From Balanoglossus misakiensis (taxonomy: Eukaryota > Hemichordata), in NCBI GenBank assembly GCA_040954595.2, contig CM082590.2, forward strand, positions 9,114,001-9,178,000: a DNA stretch of 64,000 bases. The letters run 5' to 3'. The position numbers were made by a program, and so were the translations under genes. This document shows, in pieces, positions 47,301-57,395 of this stretch (its first letter is position 1; each line of letters begins with the position of its first letter). Under the pieces are notes generated by a model. The model searched no databases, was not told the DNA's origin, and saw nothing but the letters and a program-made list of their open reading frames with translations.

Positions 47301-49070
47301 TTGCCTGTCGTGTCACTTGTACTCATGCTTGTAGACTCAGGCTGTGAATGGCTATTTTCTGCACCATATTCAGCTTCATATTCAAGCCGTTTCTTTTCAA
47401 CACATTCAGATTCCTCTGCAGCAATTGAGTCACCAACTGCTAGTAGATTGGAGCTGAACGTCTGTCTAGATACAGGATAGTCCATTTCCGAACCATCATG
47501 CCAAAACTCATGCACATTTAATTGCTTTTTATTTTTGAACGTTGCCCCACATTGATCACATTTGTGCTTATTTTTCTTACATTGCGTAGTTTTGACAACC
47601 GCGACTTTTGATTTATAGCTTGGCTTTGGAGCCAATTTTCCAATTTCACAATTATCAGTTTCGGTATTATCTGAATTCCTCTCTTTGGAATTGCTGTCAG
47701 AACCCTGGATGTTTGCTGATTGTGCTTTTGTGCGAGCACCTTCAGAGTTGGATGCTTGATTACTTGTGTTTGTATTTTCCCGTTCAGTTGACACCAAGAT
47801 GTTGTTTACGCCCTCAAAGTCTGTTGATAGGGTATTGACGCTCTCAGTGTTGCCTGTCGTGTCACTTGTATTCATGCTTGTAGACTCAGGCTGTGAATGG
47901 CTATTTTCTGCAACATATTCAGCTTCATATTCAAGCTCTTTCTCTTCAACACATTCAGATTTCTCTGCAGCAATTGTGTCAACAACTGCAAGTAGACTAT
48001 TCCCAGAATTGGGAACAGTTTCAACTTCAAGTCGACCAGTTTCTTTACCGTTTTCACCAACGTTATCTTCACTTTCATCTTCGTGCCTATCCTGGACTGT
48101 TTCATTCACACCAATCACACGAGGTGTTACTTCGTCCCCATGCTGACTTTCAGCAATCCATTCTGTGATTGGCTGACTGGGATCACTGTGAGGCCAAAGG
48201 TCATCAGTCGGATCTCTGATTGGACAATTACTCAGATCAGTAAAAGTAATCCCCTCTTCCACAACACTGTGAGGTTCTACGGATATAACACTAACTGGAC
48301 GTGGATCTTCTTGTTTATCCAATATCTCCACTGATGTTGAACAGTTCTTTTCTGACAATTCTACAGCATCATACATGGCAATAAACGGGATTTCATTCTG
48401 TTTCTGGAAGGTCACCTCTTCTCCATCTCCTTGTAAAGTATTCTGTGCAACGAAAAAAAAAATATGTCAATAAAATATCACAGGAGGTACACAGTGTCAC
48501 CTATACAAATTTATCCAGTTACAGTACCACATATATGGGTTGGATGTGAATATGAAATGGTTGTGGTTATGTTTGTATACCTTTTTTTTTGACAACCATT
48601 AGTTTACTGTAAATAGAGTCTTGTATCAGTAGTGTCAGGCAGAGTACACAAACATTAAAGTAATGAGCCTAACCTGTATGTCTCACACGACATAATCAAG
48701 AAGCATTGAGCGAAATAAAGCAACGCACCTGAATCCACTGAAGATGGTAGGCTTGAAGTCGAAACGGCGTTGTTAGTCTCGTCAGATCAGGCGTGTACCT
48801 GTTCTTCAACAGAACTGCCAAACACATCTCAGATTTGCTGTCATCCACACGGAGGTCAAGTTCAACAACGTATCCATGGATACACAATCCTGCCCCGATC
48901 TCTAAATCTGATTCTCGCAGGACGCGGTGAACCAATATGGGATACGTCTCAGCATTGTCTTCTCTGATGTTATTGGAGAGTATTTGAAGACCAAATTGTT
49001 GAAATAGCACGTCGTTCATTGCTGCATATTTATTGGACTGAAGCAGTCCATGGCTTGACAATAACTCCAT
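44333..49070 (-). CDS. Gene E: large C2H2 zinc-finger protein, about 27 fingers
   Basis: Two coding exons give 1,483 residues: 49,070-48,729 and 48,442-44,333, joined in phase 0 (WIQ|NTLQGDGEE). Exon 1 encodes 114 residues (LLSSHGLLQSNKYAAMNDVL to FRLQAYHLQWIQ), an unrecognised domain unlike the WEEAK module. An acidic region follows, containing a 183-residue tandem duplication, each copy ending in one finger (HKCDQCGATFKNKKQLNVHE). Next are nine repeats of about 67 residues, each a QCSRCSKS-type finger, the linker HDSGEIQMAENG and a YKCLxC-type finger; one finger (CGKTCDNLKRHKMQH) has lost residues. Seven more usual fingers end the protein. It is likely a DNA-binding nuclear factor, perhaps with array size changing by recombination between units. 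A stop-free frame upstream may extend the first exon; I chose the ATG at 49,070. Confidence 0.85.
46050..46860 (-). repeat. 201-bp intragenic zinc-finger unit repeats in gene E
   Basis: Successive units are offset by exactly 201 bp (landmarks at about 46,255, 46,456 and 46,657), each encoding two fingers and a long linker. Related but more diverged units continue to 45,050. Sequence identity is high enough that open frames repeat on the opposite strand. Confidence 0.85.
46935..48035 (-). repeat. 549-bp tandem duplication in the acidic part of gene E
   Basis: Landmarks on the + strand such as the GACACCAAGATGTTGTTTAC phrase lie at about 47,240 and 47,789, an offset of 549 bp (183 codons). Both copies encode SECVE, NSHSQPESTSM, NNILVS, NIQGSDSNSKERNSDN and one CDQCGATF finger. 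Confidence 0.88.
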
Positions 49071-49082
49071 TTTCTGGCCTTC

Positions 49083-49090
49083 TGACGTCA
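49083..49090. promoter_or_regulatory. Palindromic CRE upstream of gene E
   Basis: TGACGTCA lies 13 bp before the chosen ATG of gene E. A TTCCACATACACAG acceptor-like string lies just beyond it, so this could instead be at the edge of a coding or untranslated exon. Confidence 0.4.
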
Positions 49091-49731
49091 CTGTGTATGT
49101 GGAAAACACATGATCTCATGAATAATTGTCGCTTTCAAGTTTAAACCTAAAAAACACTGACATCTTCAGAAAAGAAAATTGTGCGTGTAATAATGTTCTG
49201 ACTCAATAAACTGCATAACTGTGAAAACACAGCTATTTGGAGTGGGCGTGGGGTGCCACTGTTGGGTGGGCGTGGCTTGGTGGGGAAGCCACGCCCACCA
49301 ACCTACATCACAGTCATAGTCACACAGCGCTGTCAAATATGGTGACGCCTGCCCCTGTGGTAGGTCCGACCATGTCCATTACAACATACAACCACTTCCG
49401 CATTTTGAAATGCACATGACTGTTGCCCTGGTAGTGGTACTGTTGTCAGTATCCGATGACTTTATCCCCTTTGAATTGCAATTTAAACACGAAGCAACAT
49501 CTTTCTATGTACCTTACCTGCTGTAAATCAACCGAGAAAGAAGTAATCACATGGAATTAATAGGAAATTTCCTCTTATTTTCTTGGCGTCTGTAGATGTA
49601 GCCAGCCAGCTACGCGCGCCTGGGTGCTCGTGCACATGTCATAGGTCACACTGGGTCACACCTAAGGTCATGCGCATGCAAATACAAATCCTACCACAGG
49701 TGGCGCTGTGCAACGAAGGGCAGACGACAAA

Positions 49732-49935
49732 ATGGCCGAATCCCTTTCAGTTATCCGCGCTCTCGGTGCTGTCGTCTGCTTTGCAGCACATTTTCAGGAT
49801 TTTACCGAGCTGGAAATACGATACAAATATGGGAAATCTACAGCTGTACATGTGTGTGGTACATTCGTTGGCGTGTTTGGTGTGCACGGAGTCAAATTTG
49901 AAAACGTTGACGGAAATCCCGGGACGGAAATTTAG
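49732..49935 (+). CDS. Possible short gene or first exon, unknown function
   Basis: A good start context (ACAAAATGG) opens 67 codons (MAESLSVIRALGAVVCFAAH to GVKFENVDGNPGTEI, stop at 49,933-49,935). The first 20 residues are hydrophobic, which could be a signal or anchor sequence. A CAG|GTTAGT donor-like string follows right after the stop. No homology was recognised. It sits between the divergent gene E and the MULE-derived gene, so it may be a real small gene, part of an untranslated exon, or chance. Confidence 0.25.
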   Translation: MAESLSVIRALGAVVCFAAHFQDFTELEIRYKYGKSTAVHVCGTFVGVFGVHGVKFENVDGNPGTEI

Positions 49936-49978
49936 TCAGGTTAGTGCAAAACTACGTTTACCTCAGTATCGTTATTTT

Positions 49979-50031
49979 GCGGGTCTGCGGGTCAAGGTGC
50001 GGGTCAAAGTGCGGGCCAATTTGCGGGTCGC
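49979..50031 (+). repeat. GCGGGTC cluster, left flank of the MULE-derived gene
   Basis: Five GCGGG(T/C)C motifs in about 53 bp, preceded by CGTTATTTT; one more lies at about 50,194. The inverse cluster is at 56,254-56,327. Confidence 0.8.
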
Positions 50032-50217
50032 CCCAAAAACGAATGAGACTTCTGTGCAATTGTTTCTTGGAATAAAATGAACCCAAAATATAATCCCAGT
50101 TCCTCTTATACCATAATAACTTTCGTGAATACCTCGAAAACTACAACATCTTTCAATATTACAATGGAATCGACCAAGGATGCTGGCTGCAGTGCGGGTC
50201 GTGTATTGCGCAATCAG

Positions 50218-50225
50218 TGACGTCA
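50218..50225. promoter_or_regulatory. Palindromic CRE upstream of the MULE-derived gene
   Basis: TGACGTCA lies 24 bp before the proposed start codon (50,249), in a GC-richer patch. Confidence 0.4.
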
Positions 50226-50248
50226 TGCTTTCCCGCCATCCGGTCAAG

Positions 50249-53200
50249 ATGTCCGCCGACATGAGGTACGTACCGAGCGATCTTATTCTTTAGAATCGTT
50301 ATTCATATGCAAAGTATAATGATTTGTATTGTAAAAGATCGTCGTGATTGTATCTATGACTCGAGCTGCGTGTCACGCACTCAACCTAACCCCATGTAAT
50401 ATGTTTTACGCTAGACTTGCTCAAGTCTATGGGCTTCGTATGCATTATGTGTAGGGAACGCTACCCGAAACCACAAGCTCAGTTCCAAATTCGAAACTCA
50501 CCTCATTACCAAAAACACGCTCAATGTCAAGGCAAGCATGCGCGCAAAAAGTATTGCAATTATTTATTAAGACAAAAAAACACCGAAAACACAAAAAGTA
50601 TTGAGATTTAAAAATCACCAAGCGACTAGTGGGCTAGTCTAGTTTTACGCGTACAAAGTCTAGTTGATTTTTTCACATTTTGATGACATATGAAGAGGAT
50701 TTGATCTTCATAATGTGTTATCCTTCGAGCACAGGGGACTCTCCCTCCGCGATTTTGTTTGTTTGTTTGTTTGTTTGTTGTTGTTGTTGTTGTTGTTGTT
50801 GATTTTTGGCATAATAAACAAATACATATTTCTTTATTAATAAATATGGTTTGTTGACATGTGGCTTAGTGATATGTCCGGGGCCGTGGACCGAAAAAAA
50901 TGCCAACACTGACCCTAACCGTTGATAATACCCTAACACTTACATGTCAACAAACCATATTTATTAATAAAGAAATATGTATTTGTTTATTATGCCAAAA
51001 ATCAACAACAACAACAACAACAACAAAATCGCGGAGGGAGAGTCCCCTGTGCTTCGAGGTCTTAAAAGCAGTCTGATATTATTTGTGGGACCATAGTGGA
51101 AATAAGTTCTTAACCTTTCTGTGTTATCCCTGCACTTTGGACATTTTTGTTTTTGTTTTTGTTTGTTGTAGTGTACATTTTAAAGTGAAAAAATACATAA
51201 AATCAAATTAACTTGTCAAGCAAGTACTTGCAAAACTTGAATTGAACAATCAGCAGATTGTGAAAATTGACAATCTTTGCTTGTTTAGAAAATTTTTGTA
51301 CTAATAGTGATGTTCTTACCACTTTATTTCAGTGATGTCATTCTGATAGGATTTATGAGACACCGCAAACCATGGAAGACGTCGTATTTTCAACGAAGAT
51401 CTCAAGTGAAGTCACTATTTGACTTCCTGGATCTAGATTGTTTCTTAGAAACAAAAACTTTATCGCTTGCGAGTGGACAAGCAGAAAAATCATTAGAGGA
51501 AGTTTTTGGATCAGTGGAGTATGTTAATCTACAAGTTGTCACAGAAACAGACTGTACCATGGTTACAGGTATTGGATGACATTTTTGTCCTTATAATTAT
51601 ATACACATGTACTAGTATATCACATCCAATTATGTTTGTACAACACCTCTGTGTTCCTGAAATATGAATGTAAGGAGTCTATCAGATCTGCATGGTAATA
51701 GTTAGCATGTAAAATGGAAATATAAGACACAATTTGTGTTGGTTTAGTTGATAGGCATGCCTATTTTCTCAAAACATTCATTGATTGCATTATTTGTTTA
51801 TGTTTCTTTGTCTTAATTTGGAAAATGAGCAAAAGTGATTATAAGGTTTAACCATAGACTCTATAGTGTCTTCACTATAGAGTAATGGTTTAACAGTTAC
51901 TTTTGATGTTATGATGATAATGCATGTTGTTCTCATTTTTCTTCTGATGTTTTTCATAGCTTGTGCATTTCATTTAACATGTTTGTTTGTTATATGATTG
52001 CCAGATGGTGAAAATTGCAATGCCAGTTCAAGAAGTGATGGTGCTCATGCTGCTGTCAATACTACTTCTAGTACTACTGCTAGAACTGATGTGGAGATGG
52101 AAACTGGAGATACTGCAAGCATTGTCAGTTGCAAGAGGAAAATCAGTTTTATTGAACAAGCAGAGGCAAAGCAAAAGAAGCCAAGTAAGTAGGGGTTTAT
52201 CATTACACTTGCATTTCTATTTTTCATGCTACTTATTTATTTTTTTCTGGGTGTTTTCACAGTTTGTGCATTTCGTTTAACACATTTGTTTGTTATATGA
52301 TTGCCAGATGGTGAAAATTGCAATGCCAGTTCAAGAAGTGATGGTGCTCATGCTGCTGTCAATACTACTTCTAGTACTACTGCTAGAACTGATGTGGAGA
52401 TGGAAACTGGAGATACTGCAAGCATTGTCAGTTGCAAGAGGAAAAAAAGTTTTATTGAACAAGCAGAGGCAAAGCAAAAGAAGCCAAGTTAGTAGAAATT
52501 ATTATTGGACTTGCAGTAATACAGTTCAGTAACGCTAAATTAGACATTTCTAGTGCCCCTAGTCTTTCGCGTGGGACATTTTCGTAAATGTTGATGATTT
52601 TCTTGAGTTCGTTGGGACGCCTCACCCGTGAATTTTTGGCGTTCCCCTCGCCCTCGCTCATAAACAAACGTTAATGGTCAGGGCATTGTCCATTATTTCT
52701 ATGGTAAATATAAACACAGGAATAACCGCCAATCTACACATGGGATTTAATAAGATTGCATGCAATGTAAATGTCACTATTTATATAGAGTGGTCATAAT
52801 GTCTGTTTCTGTTAACACTAGCTGTTCTTCTTTTCCCACATGTACAGACTCAAAGAGAAGATGGTCCAGACGCCCTCGAGTGATTTACTCAGATTCTGAT
52901 GATGAGACAACCCATGCATCAGTCATGTCAGGAGACATAATTGATCTTACTGATTCCCCTGTAAAGAAAGGTGGTGTGATTGATTTAACTTCTTCACCTG
53001 AAACAAGAGACAAACAAACTGTGAACAAAGACCATATCTTGGATGAGATGTATGCCCCTTTACCTGAAAGTTCTGATAGTTCTTCTGAGCATAGTGGAAT
53101 TGAAAATACTCCTATAAGAGGTAGAAATATTCCAACAAGTAAGTTTTCAGGTTTAACCCAGAAAGATGTCAACCAGCTGCCATATGATATTGATGGAGAT

Positions 53201-55720
53201 TGTGCTTTTTGTTTGAAGTATGACAAAACTCCAGGCAATAGAATGAAGAGTACTGTGGATGGAAGAAATTGGACACGTTACAACAAATCTTTCACAAAAG
53301 AGTTCAGTAAAAATGATGGATTACGGCTACGTGCTAATTGCAAGGGCACATACAAATGTGTCAATAATGAATGCCCATTCCAGAAATACTACAACTGTCA
53401 AAATTCTCGTCATTGTTTAAAACAGGGAGAAAACGTGGTTTGTGAAGAGTGTGAACAAAAAATGAATTTCTTCATCTGTAATGCTGTGAAAATATGGGAG
53501 TTTCCAAAGAACAGTGACATGGTAAAAGTTTTCCATTATGGTAGGCACACATGTAATCCTGTAAAGAGACCCAAATTTCCTACATTACTGCAAGATGCTG
53601 TGAAGCTAAATCCCAGCAAAAAGACTTGTGAACTTTCATCTAATATTCTGATGGACGCAGTCAGAAATGGTGAGTCGCGTGAGAGTGTTGAAGAGATGGC
53701 ATATAGTTTATCTGATGGGATGAAAGCCAGAAATTTAAAATACAAAACACTAGGAACGCAAGTATCATCAAAAAAGTTAGCAGAACTACAACACAAATGT
53801 GTGAATACATACAAAGATGAGTTCCTCCTGTATGAATATCAAATAAAAGAACAAAGAAATGGTTTTTGGTTCATAGTTAAGGGTTCAATCAAAGATGGTA
53901 ATGTTTGCCTTGAAGAATTCCAAACAGATTGTCCTGAACAATATAAAACTTACATTATAAAATCATCAAAGGAAAGAATACAAACAGCAATGCATTTAAT
54001 GAATAAGGACCACTTTATGAGTGACGAGTGGTCTTTTATGGACTTCAAAGTAAATAGAGTAAAATTGAAGGCACAAAAACTAAAGTCTCTTAGTATAAGT
54101 ACATACCATACCTTACTAAAGAGAGTAGTGTGGCTAGCCCGTATGGATTGTGAGCACGAGGACACAGAAACAGTAGAACTGTTTTTGAATAAAGTTGACG
54201 AGATGGTTAGTAAATATACATCAGGTGCAAATACACATTTCAGACCTACTGCTGGTTGGATGTTGGATGAAGGTGGTGGGCTCCACTGTGGCCTTGAAAA
54301 GAAATTTGGAAAGGCATATTGTGATGAGAATGTTGTTACCTGCCGTCTCCATTTAATGCAATGTGCACTTAGACATGCAAATAGTGCTAATGTTGGTCTG
54401 CCAAAGAAAAGTGAAACTGTTACCAAATTTAGATCCCTCGTGAATGAATTAGTGTATTCTGTTACTGTAAATGAATACAAGGTATGTTACAGAGAATTGG
54501 AAAGTTTCATACAAGAGATTGGAAATAGTGGACTTCTCCGATGGCTGTACTGGTGGGATAAAAGACGTACTCATGTCATGGAGGCATACAGACCTAAACG
54601 TTTATCATGTCCAAATACTAATTTGGCAGAGGTCAGTCATGCGTCAATGACACATTGTGGTGGATCTGATCTTACAATAGCAGAGGCAGCAGTGTATGAC
54701 ATAGCAGATTCATTCAAATATGGACAGTTGATAAAGAGTTACAGTGAGGGAACAGCTAAAAGTGGTGCAGGTCCATCTTATGCTATGAAACTGAAAGCCA
54801 AAGATAAGAAAGAGGAAAAAACTGTTGATACACTGATGACAGAGTTACATGAACAATTCATTGGGGGGAATGGTCCAGTGATGGCTTCAGGCTCTTCATT
54901 TACTGCAGATCCCAAAGCATCACACAGAGCAGATAGAGGAAGAGACAATGATGTTAGACCAAAAGGGAGGTCAAGAACAAATTCCAGTAAGGCATTAACC
55001 ATGTCTATACAGAAGGCAAAAGAAATGATTAACTACAAAATTACTGAGATAGAAGTAGCCTCCCCAACTCAGGCAACCTTGTGCATTTCAAACCCACAAA
55101 ACACCATGTACTTTGTAAACTTTGCAGAAATGCCAACATGTACATGCCCTTTCTCAGAAAATCAGAATTCAGTTAGGCAAGGTTGTGTCGCCTGTAAACA
55201 CCGTCTCTATATTCTACTGCAGCTAGGGTACAAGGAAAATGACAAAATTATGTTACAATTTAGCTACAATCAGAGGGAAATTAGAGATATAATAGCTAAA
55301 ATTGAACATTTCAAGACTAAATCAAACCCATCTCCTAATGTTAAGTCATTGAAATTACAAACAGCCTCTGTAACTGACAATGAAATGTATGAAATTGTCT
55401 TTCTGCATGGCATAATTAAAAAGTGTTATGGCTGTAATAAACAGTTCACTGATGAAGAAAAAAGAGAACCCTACAATCTTATAATAAAACACCTTGAAGT
55501 AAGACCTATTTACTGCCAAACTAAAAAACAATGGTATATCTCTGGTGCAAAAACAAAACAAAATGCATATTATCATCTGAATGTAGGATGTGTACGATTA
55601 ATCCACCCATGTTTTAACCCCCGCCTTATAATTATACCAGTTAATGTACAGGCGGTTATCACAGTTGAACAAAGGAGAGTGTTAGAAAATGCTGGGTTTG
55701 GACATGTAAGTCTGGGATGA
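50249..55720 (+). CDS. MULE transposase-derived protein with SWIM zinc finger
   Basis: Five exons give 1,161 residues: 50,249-50,265, 51,333-51,568, 52,005-52,184, 52,308-52,487 and 52,848-55,720, all GT-AG. Exon 1 encodes MSADM plus a split Ser. Exon 2 (DVILIGFMRHRKPWKTSYFQ onward) is unrecognised. Exons 3 and 4 are a tandem exon duplication. Exon 5 carries two SUMO-interaction-like motifs, IIDLTDSP (about residues 235-242) and VIDLTSSP (248-255), then Cys-rich segments. A MULE-like transposase core follows, with candidate acidic residues in FMDFKVNRVK (about 602), GWMLDEGGGLH (about 677) and NTNLAEVSH (about 797). A SWIM finger (CTC...CVACKH, about 969-989) and a Cys-rich tail complete it. 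All three acidic positions look present, so it could be an active element or a domesticated gene. AATAAA lies at 56,130. Exon 1 is the least certain part. Confidence 0.75.
50724..51059. repeat. Long inverted repeat in intron 1 of the MULE-derived gene
   Basis: The left arm (50,724-50,862) and right arm (50,942-51,059) are inverted, with a 79-bp spacer. Shared landmarks are GCACAGGGGACTCTCCCTCC with CGCGATTTTG, a (GTT)n run, GGCATAATAAACAAATACAT and TTTATTAATAAATATGG. The left arm has extra GTTT units. A transcript crossing it would fold into a hairpin of over 100 bp. Confidence 0.92.
51960..52495 (+). repeat. Tandem exon duplication (about 304-bp unit)
   Basis: The 180-nt exon and about 45 bp of upstream intron occur twice (52,005-52,184 and 52,308-52,487), nearly identical. 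Both exons are phase 1-1, so either or both can be included. The donor after copy 1 is GTAAGT and after copy 2 is GTTAGT, which is weaker. Reading through copy 2 meets TAG at once. Confidence 0.93.
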
Positions 55721-56129
55721 TAAGTAAGTGAGAAGTCATCAGTTGTATTTTGGTGTCACTATGCTCTGTTGGCAGTTACAGTTGTTTTCTAGTGCACAAA
55801 CCAGTGTTTTTATTTACATAGTTTTAGATGCTTTTGAAAACTTGGAGTTATTTATTGTTTATCAGAGAAAAGGTCACCAGGTGTATTCCATGACTTGATT
55901 GACACTGATTTAAATGGTGCTATTCTGTGTTCAGTACTTTCATGTTAAAGGTAGTTATTTATCATATTGTGTTACTGATTTATTATATACTATAGTTATA
56001 TTGTGTTACTGATATATTGTTATATTTTGTTACAGTACTAATATATATTGTTACAGTACTGTCATAATATATTGAGATATTTTGTTCCTGATATATATTG
56101 TTATTGCTTGTTATGATAAGGAGTTATTG

Positions 56130-56135
56130 AATAAA
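56130..56135 (+). terminator. Polyadenylation signal of the MULE-derived gene
   Basis: AATAAA lies 410 bp after the stop; an A run follows at 56,152. Confidence 0.6.
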
Positions 56136-56253
56136 CATTTACATACATATTTAAAAAAAAAACTTGTGTTTATTTGTGTATGGTATTGTGTATGCTGGTT
56201 ACATGATATATTTTTCAACAATCTAAGGACATGATTGTCATATTGAAAGTGGT

Positions 56254-56327
56254 GACCCGCACTGGCCCGCAACCCGCACCGGCCCGCAACCCGCAACCCG
56301 CACTGACCCGCAGCCCGCATGACCCGC
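56254..56327 (-). repeat. GACCCGC cluster, right flank of the MULE-derived gene
   Basis: About ten (G/A)(A/C)CCCGC motifs in 74 bp. The reverse complement reads TAACTATTGTGCGGGTC and so on, similar to the left cluster GTTATTTTGCGGGTC at 49,979, which gives an inverted pair around the gene. Confidence 0.8.
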
Positions 56328-57395
56328 ACAATAGTTACACTCCGTTTACCTTACGTAAAGCACACTATCATGTCAGCGTCATCAATGATATTTTGCAGCG
56401 GCTGCATTTTCATGATGTAGTATTCTTTCGTCTGATATCGAAATTGTGTGGAGATATATCGACTTATTTTTCTGATATGTTTGTTTCCTTCTAAATATCC
56501 GATATTTTATGGGAACATTTCGAATCAGGTAGGTTGTCATGGTATCCGCGCGTCTGTAAATTTATTCACTTGACGCACGCCATCTTAAAAAACTGGAGAA
56601 TTACTGAAAATTTGCACACAGATCATGTAGATATTTATCCTTTTTTTTTATGCTAGCTGATATCTGGAGTTCCCCCCTTTTTTAGCAATAACTAATAATG
56701 TTTTATATTTGGTAAAACATCTCCGAAACCACGACCGTGTACAAAAAATGGCAAGAGATATTGACCACGTGTCATATAACGTACGTGATCTACAGATTTA
56801 AAACCATTGCAGCTATTCCTTTTAGATATTCAGGCATATGCAAATCAAAGGGAAAAATAGTACTATTGGATCTTTGCACAATTTGTGGTCAAAACTATTT
56901 TTCTCATCACATATCGCATGTCGATTGCTGTGAAATTTCGCTTCGCATACAATAATTCAGCATTTCACCATCCCCAGACCAGATTATAGTTTTAATATAC
57001 CTGAGAATTTACACTTTTTCTTTCTGAACGAAAATCTGTTACCAACCCAATCTCTCTCTAATGTAGATGTCTTTATGTGTCAGATTCAAGAACAGTACAA
57101 CTCAATCTCTTTCTGCATGATTATTAACATGTTTTAATACTTTCGACTTATTCTAACAAATGAAAAGTGAATAATATATAATTGTAAAACTCTAAATACA
57201 TGAAAAAAATTGACTGTGCATTTACTTTACTTCCGGATTCCTAAGTAAAAATAAAAGAAATCATTTTGGGTAGATATTTAACTTTGGGGGCGCTGTGATT
57301 AGGTGTTGTCAGCACAGGACAACAGAGAGACTGCCTTTCATGTCTGTCCGGAAAAACACGACAATTCTTCAACAAAAATAGATTTTTCCATCATC

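Larger units (their letters stand above)
55721..57395. other. Region between the MULE-derived gene and gene F
   Basis: Contains the 3' untranslated region (T-rich ATATTGTTAC repeats near 55,960-56,100 and AATAAA at 56,130), the inverted GACCCGC cluster at 56,254-56,327, and the 5' flank of gene F. Open frames near 56,231 and 56,737 have no recognisable domain. Confidence 0.5.

Noticed and set aside
46057-48334. Many plus-strand frames over gene E
   Set aside because: They are antisense shadows of the zinc-finger exon and repeat with its 201-bp and 549-bp periods.
44333-49070. Gene E as a sixth member of the WEEAK-module family
   Set aside because: Its upstream exon is 342 coding nt, joined in phase 0, and lacks both the WEEAK and the LNFL motifs.
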